Shown piece by piece: positions 8,766-15,484 of a DNA stretch of 64,000 nt. The stretch is taken from the NCBI RefSeq assembly GCF_000717745.1, contig NZ_JOBH01000008.1:248001-312000 (forward strand), given 5' to 3'. Position numbers and translations under genes: made by a program. The stretch's first letter is position 1. The number at the start of each line of letters is the position of its first letter. Source of the stretch: Streptomyces violens (GTDB lineage: Bacteria; Actinomycetota; Actinomycetes; Streptomycetales; Streptomycetaceae). The notes under the pieces are model-generated. The model did no database searches. It was given only the letters and a program-made list of their open reading frames with translations, and had not been told where the DNA came from.

Positions 8766-9791
8766 TCAGGGACGCCCGGCCGGCGGGACCTCCTCGCCGG
8801 CCGGGACCGGCCCCGGAGGCGTGCCGTCGCCGAAGGGGCGGCCGCCCAGCTCCTCCCGGTGGTGCGGGGTCAGCCAGCCGGCGAGGTCGGGGCCGCGGGG
8901 GACGATGGCGGTCGGGTTGATGCCGGTGTGCACCTGGTAGTAGTGCCGCTTGATGTGGTCAAAGTCGACCGTGTCGCCGAACCCGGGCGTCTGGAAGAGG
9001 TCCCTCATGTATGCCCACAGGACCGGGTCCTCGGCCAGCTTGTACCGGTTGCACTTGAAATGGCCGTGGTAGACGGCGTCGAACCGCACCAGCGTGGTGA
9101 ACAGCCGGATGTCCGCCTCGGTGAGGGTGTCGCCGACCAGGTACCGGCGGTCGGCCAGCCGCTGCGAGAGCCACTCCAGGCGGCGGAACACGTCCTCGTA
9201 CGCCTCCTCGTACTCACTCTGTCCGGTCGCGAACCCGGCCCGGTACACGCCGTTGTTGACGTCCCGGTAGACCCCCTCCATCACCTCGTCGATCTCGGCG
9301 CGCAGCGGCTCCGGGTAGAGGTCGGGCGCGCCGGGGCGGTGCAGCGCGGTCCACTCGGTCGCGAGGTCGAGGGTGATCCGCTGGAAGTCGTTGGTGACGA
9401 GCTTTCCGCTCGGTACGTCGACGATCGCGGGCACGCTGACCCCGCCGGGGTACCCGGTCTCGCGCGCGTCGTACGCCTCGCTGAGGTAGCGGATGCCGAG
9501 GACGGGGTCGCGGCCGTCCGGGTCCAGGGTGAAGCGCCAGCTCCGGTCGTCCTGGATCGGGTCGGCGATGGCCAGCGACAGCGCGTCCTCCAGACCGAGC
9601 AGCCGCCGGGAGATCAGGGCGCGGCTGGCCCAGGGGCAGGCCCGGCTGACCACCAGGCGGTACCGGCCGGCCTCGACGGGCCAGCCGTCCCGGCCGTCCG
9701 CGGTGATCCGGTCCGCGAAGTGGCTCCGGGACCGCTTGAACCTCTTTCTGCCGTACTCGGTGTTGCCCTCGGGGGCGTTGGTGGTGGGCAT
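8766..9791 (-). CDS. glutathionyl-hydroquinone reductase-like protein (Xi-class GST family)
   Basis: A protein of about 341 residues with a thioredoxin-like N-terminal domain carrying the CPWA motif (SRACPWASRALI) in place of the usual GST tyrosine or serine, and an all-helical C-terminal domain. This is the YqjG/ECM4 family, which removes glutathione from glutathionyl-hydroquinones. Streptomyces make mycothiol rather than glutathione, so the physiological thiol is probably different. I chose the ATG at 9791 because GGAGGG sits six bases upstream; the frame is open to 9866, overlapping the upstream methyltransferase stop. It may form an operon with that gene. The gene converges on the GH2 gene with only four bases between them. 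Confidence 0.85.
   Translation of the reverse strand: MPTTNAPEGNTEYGRKRFKRSRSHFADRITADGRDGWPVEAGRYRLVVSRACPWASRALISRRLLGLEDALSLAIADPIQDDRSWRFTLDPDGRDPVLGIRYLSEAYDARETGYPGGVSVPAIVDVPSGKLVTNDFQRITLDLATEWTALHRPGAPDLYPEPLRAEIDEVMEGVYRDVNNGVYRAGFATGQSEYEEAYEDVFRRLEWLSQRLADRRYLVGDTLTEADIRLFTTLVRFDAVYHGHFKCNRYKLAEDPVLWAYMRDLFQTPGFGDTVDFDHIKRHYYQVHTGINPTAIVPRGPDLAGWLTPHHREELGGRPFGDGTPPGPVPAGEEVPPAGRP
8775..8805 (+). terminator. hairpin terminator of the GH2 gene, inside the convergent gene
   Basis: A perfect 11-base GC stem (8775-8785 with 8795-8805) and nine-base loop begins 14 bases after the GH2 stop. It lies within the last codons of the convergent reductase-like gene and has no T tract, as is common in Streptomyces. 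Confidence 0.6.
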
Positions 9792-9865
9792 GTGGGTCCC
9801 TCCGATGTGCGGGGTGCCGGTCTCTCCGGAAGGGGTTCCCGCCATGATCCGCTCCTCACCACACA

Positions 9866-10738
9866 TCAGCCGCGCGGGCCACGGGCAGCGCTCTCACTGC
9901 CGATGACCACCGTCGCGTACTCCTCCTCCGAGGTGACCACGCGCGGTGTCAGGCCGCTGCGGCGGAACACCTCGGCGGCCGACGCCGCCTGACGTTCACT
10001 CGTCTCGACCAGGAGGTGGCCGCCGGGCGCAAGCCACTGGGGCGCCGCGGCCGTCACCCGGCGCAGGATGTCGAGGCCGTCGGCGCCGCCGTCCAGCGCG
10101 ACCAGCGGCTCGTGGTCGCGGGCCTCCGGCGGCAGCAGGCCGACCTGCTGCGTAGGGACGTACGGAACGTTGGCGACGAGGACGTCGATGCGGCCGCGCA
10201 CGGCTGCCGGCAGCGCCTCGTACAGGTCGCCTTCGCTCACCTCGCCCACGGTGGTGGGGATGTTGCGGCGGGCGCAGCGGACCGCGGCCGGGTCGATGTC
10301 GGCCGCGTACAGTTCGACGCCGGGCGCGGGCACGGCCGCGGCCAGCGCGGCACCGACCGCGCCGGAGCCGCAGCAGAGGTCGACGACGACGGGACGGACC
10401 GCCTCGGGCTCCTCGGTTCCGGCTCCCCGTGCGGTCGTCCGCGCGACGGTAGCGAGCGTGATCGCCTGCCGGGCGAGGAATTCCGTGCGGCGGCGGGGTA
10501 CGAAGACGCCGGGGGCCACGGCCACCCGCAGACCGCAGAACTCCGCCCAGCCCACGACCAGTTCGAGCGGCAGACCGGCGGCGCGCCGCGCCACCATGGC
10601 GTCGAGTGCGGCCGGGGTGCCGGCCGCGGCGAGGAGCAGGTCCGCCTCGTCCTCGGCGAAGACCGAGCCCGTGGCCCGGAGTCGGGCGACGGCGGCGGCG
10701 CGGAGGGAAGAAAGAAGGGGGGACGCGAGAAGTGACAT
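9866..10738 (-). CDS. PrmC-related protein N5-glutamine methyltransferase, unknown substrate
   Basis: A SAM-dependent methyltransferase of about 290 residues. The SAM-binding segment VVDLCCGSGAVG is in the first half of the Rossmann fold. The catalytic loop reads NVPYVPT where canonical PrmC/HemK has NPPY, which matches an actinobacterial side branch usually described as a putative glutamine-N5 methyltransferase of unknown target. The N-terminal helical domain of PrmC is present but short. The frame is open to 11098, but the ATG at 10738 is preceded by AAAGG and begins where the family begins. A short ORF with a near-perfect Shine-Dalgarno lies upstream (10795-10872) and may control it. Confidence 0.82.
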   Translation of the reverse strand: MSLLASPLLSSLRAAAVARLRATGSVFAEDEADLLLAAAGTPAALDAMVARRAAGLPLELVVGWAEFCGLRVAVAPGVFVPRRRTEFLARQAITLATVARTTARGAGTEEPEAVRPVVVDLCCGSGAVGAALAAAVPAPGVELYAADIDPAAVRCARRNIPTTVGEVSEGDLYEALPAAVRGRIDVLVANVPYVPTQQVGLLPPEARDHEPLVALDGGADGLDILRRVTAAAPQWLAPGGHLLVETSERQAASAAEVFRRSGLTPRVVTSEEEYATVVIGSESAARGPRG

Positions 10739-11202
10739 GGGAGCCTTTCGGATGTGCCTGGCGACTGCCGGGCACGCTCCCTCGCTACGGCCCGCTACGC
10801 CGTTGGCGCCGCGGGGACCGCGCGGATGCGAGCAGGGAGAACCCGGCCTGGTACAGCGGTAATGGGTCTCACCTCCTCGGTCGTCAACGGTCACTGCGGT
10901 TGCCCACAGTACCTGACGACCGGCGGGCCGCGCCGTCCACCGCGGTACGGGGTCCGGGTACCACAGCAGTGCGGGCCCGCCGGTCCGGTCTCCGGTGCCG
11001 GACGACACCGGCACTGTGAGACTCGTTGTCACCAATGCCCACATCGAACCGCGGCCACACGACGTACCACGCACAACGCACGGCACCCACGCACGCAATC
11101 CACGCGGACACGCCGATAGATGGGTGAATAAGACAGGACAGCACGTGCGTGGGGCTGTACTGGGCCATACCTCCCTTCATTGCCGTTGTCCCAAGGAGAG
11201 AC
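10739..11202. other. intergenic region between the PrmC-related gene and rodlin
   Basis: This stretch of 464 bases has no conventional gene. Its left part holds the candidate 25-codon upstream ORF on the minus strand. Its right part must hold the rodlin promoter. I looked for the BldN-type CGTAAC/CGTTGA pair known from rodlin and chaplin promoters and found no convincing match. Confidence 0.6.
10795..10872 (-). CDS. candidate short upstream ORF (25 codons) before the PrmC-related gene
   Basis: The minus strand carries GAGGAGGTGAG, almost a full match to the 16S rRNA anti-Shine-Dalgarno sequence, where no annotated gene starts. A GTG inside it (10872) opens 25 codons beginning MRPITAVP and ending in TAG at 10795. 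An ATT nine bases further on is in the same frame and better spaced from the Shine-Dalgarno. The peptide is rich in proline, alanine and arginine and resembles nothing I know. It ends 56 bases before the methyltransferase start, so it could be a translated leader or a ribosome-loading site. It could also be chance. Confidence 0.3.
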   Translation of the reverse strand: MRPITAVPGRVLPARIRAVPAAPTA

Positions 11203-11607
11203 ATGCGCATCCGTGCCACCCTGGCCGCCCTCACCCTCGCCTCCGCCGGCCTCGCCGCCAGCGCGGGCACTGCCGTTGCCGTCGGTAACGACGGCGGTGC
11301 CCACAACCTCAGCGGCAACGGTGCCTCGACGTCGTACGGGAACTCGGCCACGCACGGCCACCAGAGCCCGCAGGCGGGCCTGGTCCAGAACTCGCTCAAC
11401 GACCTGTGCGTCGGCCTGCCGGCCAAGGTCAACGTCGGTTCGCTGATCGGCCTGATCCCGATCACCGTTCAGGACGTCAACGTCCTGGCGAACCCGCAGA
11501 ACCAGCAGTGCACCAAGAACTCCACCCAGAACAAGGGCGACGAGCCGCTGTCGCACCTCATCGACGACCTCTCGGTGCTCTCCGAGAACGGTCACGGCAA
11601 CGGCTGA
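11203..11607 (+). CDS. rodlin (RdlA/RdlB family)
   Basis: A 134-residue secreted protein of the rodlin family, which organises chaplin fibrils into the rodlet layer on aerial hyphae and spores. A Sec signal peptide occupies residues 1-28, with cleavage near AVAVGNDGG. The mature part has the family landmarks SGNGASTSYGNSATHG, LPAKVNVGSLIGLIPITVQD and NPQNQQCTKNSTQ, with two cysteines. The ATG at 11203 follows AAGGAGAG; the longer in-frame ATG at 11149 would place charged residues ahead of the signal and is rejected. Rodlins often occur as a divergent pair, but only one is seen here. A strong hairpin follows. Confidence 0.93.
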   Translation: MRIRATLAALTLASAGLAASAGTAVAVGNDGGAHNLSGNGASTSYGNSATHGHQSPQAGLVQNSLNDLCVGLPAKVNVGSLIGLIPITVQDVNVLANPQNQQCTKNSTQNKGDEPLSHLIDDLSVLSENGHGNG

Positions 11608-11623
11608 GCCGTACCCGACACCC

Positions 11624-11664
11624 CCGCGGGGCACCACCGTCACGGCGACGGTGGTGCCCCGCGG
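11624..11664 (+). terminator. rodlin terminator
   Basis: A perfect 18-base inverted repeat (11624-11641 with 11647-11664) and five-base loop begins 16 bases after the rodlin stop. It is one of the strongest hairpins in the window. Confidence 0.85.
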
Positions 11665-11777
11665 CACGTCCCCGCTCCCCCACATGCGAGGGCGCGCACC
11701 GGCGACCACAATGGGAGGGCCGGGACCTGCGGCGCGCCCGGCGTCGCGCCGGCCGTCCGGCATGGGAGGTACGGTTC

Positions 11778-12197
11778 ATGACCACTGCCGGAGACATCAT
11801 GCACCCCGGCGCCCAGTGGATCCCCGAGGACGCGACCCTGGACCGCGCGGCGCAGCTGATGCGGGAGCTCGATGTGGGAGCCCTGCCGATCAGCGACGCG
11901 AACGAGCGGTTGTGCGGCATTCTCACCGACCGCGACATCGTGGTCGGCTGCGTGGCCATGGGGCACGACCCGTCCCAGGTCACGGCGCACGAGATGGCCA
12001 AGGGCACGCCCCGCTGGATCGACGCGGGTGCCGACATCAGCGAAGTGCTGAAGGAGATGCGGGGCCACCAGATCCGCCGGCTGCCGGTGATCGAGAACAA
12101 GCGGCTGGTCGGCATGATCACCGAAGCCGATCTGGCCGGTCACCTCACCGATGACCAGATGGCCGACTGGACCGAAAGCATCACGGCACAACGCTGA
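11778..12197 (+). CDS. CBS domain pair protein
   Basis: A 139-residue protein made almost entirely of two CBS repeats: residues about 5-60 (ending GILTDRDIVV) and about 72-127 (ending LVGMITEADLAGHL). CBS pairs bind adenine nucleotides or SAM and act as small energy sensors. Stand-alone versions are common in Streptomyces. The ATG at 11778 is preceded by GGAGG. No catalytic domain is attached and no partner is suggested by the neighbours. Confidence 0.9.
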   Translation: MTTAGDIMHPGAQWIPEDATLDRAAQLMRELDVGALPISDANERLCGILTDRDIVVGCVAMGHDPSQVTAHEMAKGTPRWIDAGADISEVLKEMRGHQIRRLPVIENKRLVGMITEADLAGHLTDDQMADWTESITAQR

Positions 12198-12341
12198 TCA
12201 CCCCACGTCATGCATCCGTCGTGGGCCCGCGCCGCGGGCCCACCGCCGGTTCGGCGGGTGTTCTCGGTACGCAGGACACAACGGGGCCCGTTGGGCGTAC
12301 GGTGGTCCATGGCGCGAGGTGGTCGCGCGAGGAGGCCGGCC

Positions 12342-12617
12342 GTGGAGGCGACGTTGAAGACGGTGATCGCCGGAGAGCTGGTGGAGCTGCCGGGCACCAT
12401 CGCCGGTATCCGCGCCGTCCTCGACGAGGAGCAGGCGCGCGCTTTCGACCAGGAGATCCCGCACGTCCCGGCCGACGAGCTGCCCGCCAGACTGGCCCGG
12501 TGGGCCCTGGGCGGCACCGGCGCCGACCTCGAGGACCAGGAGCTCTTCGAGCGCCTGGAGCGCGGCGAGGACATCGGTGCCGTACCGGCCGACGACAGCC
12601 GGCCGGAGGTGGCGTGA
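12342..12617 (+). CDS. DUF6247-like protein, probable antitoxin
   Basis: A small acidic protein of about 91 residues (ATLKTVIAGELVELPGTIAG near the start, with many Glu/Asp later). It resembles the DUF6247 proteins that sit before RelE/ParE-like genes in Streptomyces. The GTG at 12342 has AGGAGG six bases upstream; an ATG at 12309 is also in frame. The stop overlaps the next start as GTGA, which implies translational coupling. The antitoxin role is inferred from size, charge and gene order; I see no clear DNA-binding motif. Confidence 0.7.
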   Translation: MEATLKTVIAGELVELPGTIAGIRAVLDEEQARAFDQEIPHVPADELPARLARWALGGTGADLEDQELFERLERGEDIGAVPADDSRPEVA

Positions 12618-12856
12618 CCCGCCGCCTCCAGTACGCACCCCCTGCCGACCAAGCCCGCGACTCCATGGACACCGGCCTGCGCACCCGCTTCGACGCGGCC
12701 ATGCGCCGCCTCGCCGACGACCCGTACGGCCACGGCTCCACAGCCATAAAGAAAGAACGCGAGCGCCGGGAAGCCACCATCGCCGGCGTCGTCATCCGCT
12801 ACTACGTCAGCGAAAGCGTCCTCACGGTCACGGTCGTGCGCATCGTGTACTTCTGA
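12614..12856 (+). CDS. RelE/ParE-like toxin
   Basis: An 80-residue basic protein with the layout of the RelE/ParE fold: an N-terminal helical segment (RTRFDAAMRRLADDP), a basic hairpin (IKKERERREATIAG) and a C-terminal strand pair (VVIRYYVSESVLTVTVVRIVYF, split here as VVIRYYV and LTVTVVRIVYF). RelE-like members cut mRNA on the ribosome and ParE-like members poison gyrase; the sequence does not decide which. The GTG start overlaps the upstream stop by four bases. It is followed within four bases by the stop of the convergent GntR gene. Confidence 0.75.
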   Translation: MTRRLQYAPPADQARDSMDTGLRTRFDAAMRRLADDPYGHGSTAIKKERERREATIAGVVIRYYVSESVLTVTVVRIVYF

Positions 12857-12860
12857 CGCT

Positions 12861-13583
12861 TCACCCCCCGTACCCGCAAGACCCCCCACCCGCCAGCAGT
12901 CGTTCCACCTCACTGTGGGCCGCGTTGACGATTCGTATGACGGCCTCGGCGGCTTCGGTCGGGCGGCCGGAGGCTACCGCGGCGGCGACCTTCTGGTGGC
13001 GGTGGACGGCGGTCATGTCGATGTCGGGGGGCATCAGGGCGAGGTCGTGGCGGGCTGTGAGGAGTTCCTCCGTGACCTCGGCCAGTTGGGCGAACATGCC
13101 GTTGCCGGAGGCGGTGAGCAGTGTGCGGTGGAAGGCGGCGTCCGCTGCGACGAAGCGCGCGCGGTCGTCGGCGCGGGCGGCTGCCGCCATGGCGTGGGCG
13201 TGGGCGGTCAGTGCGGCGCGGGCGTCCGGGGAAGCGCCGGACGCGGCGAGCGCGGCGGCGGACGGTTCGACGGCGGCCCGCAGTTCGGCCAGTTCGCGGA
13301 GCTGGGACTCGCGCCGGGGGGACGCGAGGCGCCAGCGGATGATCTGCGGGTCGTAGAGGTTCCACTCGGTGAGCGGGCGTACGGTGATGCCGACGCGGGG
13401 ACGGCTGGTGACGACCCGTTTGGACTCCAGGACGCGGACGGCCTCACGCGCGACCGTGCGCGAGACGCCGTACCGCTCCTGTATGTCCTCCAGGCGCAGT
13501 ACCTCGCCCGCGCGGATCTCGTCCGCGGCGAGGGATCGGCCGATGCGGTCGACCACCTGCCCGTGCAGGCCCTGGAGTTCCAC
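12861..13583 (-). CDS. GntR family regulator, FadR/FCD type
   Basis: A 240-residue regulator with an N-terminal winged helix (residues about 5-70, with LRLEDIQERYGVSRTVAREA as the recognition region) and a C-terminal all-helical FCD ligand domain (ELRAAVEPSAAALAA, then ADAAFHRTLLTASGN with the usual metal-binding D/H residues). FCD regulators commonly sense sugar acids and related metabolites. The GTG at 13583 lies eight bases after the dehydratase stop, with GAGG just before it, so both genes are probably cotranscribed. It would control the dehydratase and the divergent MFS gene. Confidence 0.88.
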   Translation of the reverse strand: MELQGLHGQVVDRIGRSLAADEIRAGEVLRLEDIQERYGVSRTVAREAVRVLESKRVVTSRPRVGITVRPLTEWNLYDPQIIRWRLASPRRESQLRELAELRAAVEPSAAALAASGASPDARAALTAHAHAMAAAARADDRARFVAADAAFHRTLLTASGNGMFAQLAEVTEELLTARHDLALMPPDIDMTAVHRHQKVAAAVASGRPTEAAEAVIRIVNAAHSEVERLLAGGGSCGYGG

Positions 13584-13591
13584 GCCGGGCC

Positions 13592-15343
13592 TCAGAACGC
13601 CTGTCGGGGCGGTGTGGAGTCGGTCGCGCCGCGCAGGAAGTCCAGGTCGACGCCGGTGTCGGCCTGGGTGACGTGCCGGTCGTAGAGGTAGCTCCAGCCG
13701 CGTTCCGCGGGCGCGCGGGGCGGCTGCCAGGCCGCGCGGCGGCGCTCCAGTTCGTCGTCCGCGATCAGGACGTCGAGGCGGCGGGCCGGTACGTCGAGGC
13801 GTACGGAGTCGCCGGTGCGGACGAGGGCGAGCGGGCCGCCGACCGCCGCTTCGGGGGCCACGTGCAGGACGCAGGTGCCGTACGCGGTGCCGGACATCCG
13901 GGCGTCGGAGATGCGGACCAGGTCGCGGACGCCGGCGTCGAGGAGCTTCTTGGGGAGCTGTACGTTGCCGACCTCGGGCATGCCGGGGTAGCCCTTCGGG
14001 CCGGTGTTGCGTACGACGAGGACGGTGTCGGCGGTGACGTCGAGGTCCGGGTCCTCGGCGACGGCGAGGTAGTCCTCCAGTGAGTCGAAGACCAGCGCGG
14101 GCCCGGTGTGGCTGAGCAGCTTGGGGTCGGCCGCCGACTGTTTGATGACCGCGCCGTCGGGGGCGAGGTTGCCGCGGAGTACGGCCGTGCCGGTGCCGGC
14201 GGGCTGGACGGGGCGGTCGAGCGGGCGGATGACCTCGCGGTCGTGGACCTCGGCGCCGGCGCAGTTGTCGACCAGGCTGCGCCCGGTGACGGTGACGGTG
14301 TCGTGGTGCAGATGGTCGCGGAGGTCGTTGATCAGGGCCGGGAGCCCGCCCGCGTACGCGAATTCCTCCATCAGGAAGCGGCCGGACGGCATCAGGTCGA
14401 TGAGCAGCGGGAGTTCGGCGCCGAGGCGGTCGAAGTCGTCCAGCGCGAGCGGTACGCCGAGGCGTCCGGCGAGGGCGAGGAGGTGCAGGACGGCGTTGGA
14501 GGAGCCGCCGATGGCGGCGTTGATGCGAATGGCGTTCTCGAAGGCGGCGCGGGTCATGATGCGCTGCGGGGTGAGGTCGGAGCCGGCCAGTTCGACGGCG
14601 CGGATGCCGGTCTCCTCGGCGAGGGTGCCGCGGCGGGAGTCGACGGCGGGCAGTCCGGAGCCGCCGGGGACCATCATGCCGAGCGCTTCGGTGAGGCAGG
14701 CCATGGTGGAGGCGGTGCCCATGGTCATGCAGTGGCCGGCGCTGCGGGTCAGCGCAGTCTCGAACTCGGTGAACTCCTCCTGGGTGACCGTGCCCGCGCG
14801 CAGCTCCTCGGTCATCCGCCAGACGTCCGTGCCGGAGCCGACGGCGCGGCCCCGGAAGCGGCCGTTGAGCGTGGGCCCGCCGGTGAAGACGAGCGCGGGG
14901 ACGCCGGCGCTGGCGGCGCCCATGAGGGCCGCGGGGGTGGTCTTGTCGCAGCCGGTGAGGAGGACGACGGCGTCCAGGGGGTTGGCGCGGATCTGCTCCT
15001 CGATCTCCATGGCGGCGAGGTTGCGGTACAGCATGGTGGTCGGGCGCATGATCGGTTCGCCGAGCGACATCGCGGGGAACTCCAGCGGGAAGCCGCCGGC
15101 CTGCAGTACGCCGCGCTTCACGGCGTCCGCGAGGATCTGCAAGTGGCCGTTGCAGGGCGTGAGTTCGGAGTAGGTGTTGCAGATGCCGATGACCGGGCGG
15201 CCGTCGAAGTTGTGCCCGCCGCGGCCCATGGCGCGCAGGGAGTGCCGGGCGATGAAGCCGTTCTTGCCGCCGTCGCCGAACCAGGCGCGGGAGCGGAGCG
15301 GTGCGGTGGCACCGGTGGGCTGCTGCCGGTCGTTCACTGCCAT
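13592..15343 (-). CDS. IlvD/EDD family dehydratase, probably a sugar-acid dehydratase
   Basis: A 583-residue iron-sulfur dehydratase. The three cluster cysteines are visible in CNTYSELTPCN, TGCDKTTPA and SAGHCMTMGTAST. The lysine of GCDK is the residue carbamylated in this family. It could be dihydroxy-acid dehydratase (IlvD), but the context argues for a sugar-acid enzyme of the arabonate/xylonate/gluconate type: it sits with a FadR-like GntR regulator and a divergent anion:cation-symporter MFS transporter, and no other branched-chain amino acid gene is near. The ATG at 15343 follows GAAGGA. The product would be a 2-keto-3-deoxy sugar acid; no aldolase or kinase for it is seen here. Confidence 0.88.
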   Translation of the reverse strand: MAVNDRQQPTGATAPLRSRAWFGDGGKNGFIARHSLRAMGRGGHNFDGRPVIGICNTYSELTPCNGHLQILADAVKRGVLQAGGFPLEFPAMSLGEPIMRPTTMLYRNLAAMEIEEQIRANPLDAVVLLTGCDKTTPAALMGAASAGVPALVFTGGPTLNGRFRGRAVGSGTDVWRMTEELRAGTVTQEEFTEFETALTRSAGHCMTMGTASTMACLTEALGMMVPGGSGLPAVDSRRGTLAEETGIRAVELAGSDLTPQRIMTRAAFENAIRINAAIGGSSNAVLHLLALAGRLGVPLALDDFDRLGAELPLLIDLMPSGRFLMEEFAYAGGLPALINDLRDHLHHDTVTVTGRSLVDNCAGAEVHDREVIRPLDRPVQPAGTGTAVLRGNLAPDGAVIKQSAADPKLLSHTGPALVFDSLEDYLAVAEDPDLDVTADTVLVVRNTGPKGYPGMPEVGNVQLPKKLLDAGVRDLVRISDARMSGTAYGTCVLHVAPEAAVGGPLALVRTGDSVRLDVPARRLDVLIADDELERRRAAWQPPRAPAERGWSYLYDRHVTQADTGVDLDFLRGATDSTPPRQAF

Positions 15344-15409
15344 GTGAAGTCCTTCCGACGCGGTGCGGGGCGGCCGTGTCCAAGCCGTGTCCTACCGACC
15401 CCTTCAATG

Positions 15410-15424
15410 GTGCTATCAAAGCAC
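15410..15424. promoter_or_regulatory. candidate GntR operator (GTGCT-N5-AGCAC)
   Basis: A perfect inverted repeat with five-base arms lies between the divergent dehydratase and MFS genes. It overlaps an alternative ATG of the MFS gene (15407) that has no ribosome-binding site, which supports the downstream GTG as the true start. Confidence 0.45.
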
Positions 15425-15484
15425 GATACGGTCCCGCCGCGTCCAGAGTTCGACGACGAACGAGCCGACGAAGTGGAGAGCCGA

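Noticed and set aside
11060..11200. BldN-type promoter for the rodlin gene
   Set aside because: No CGTAAC/CGTTGA pair with the right spacing was found. A CGTTGA exists on the minus strand near 10885 but has no partner.
14108..15406. A very long plus-strand open frame running into the MFS transporter gene
   Set aside because: It is the GC-rich antisense frame of the dehydratase gene. Real transporter sequence begins only near 15485, where a ribosome-binding site is present.
12861..15419. An apparent fusion of the dehydratase region and the GntR regulator in one frame
   Set aside because: The dehydratase is in another frame and has its own stop at 13592. The fused reading is a shadow frame joined to the real regulator, which starts at the GTG at 13583.
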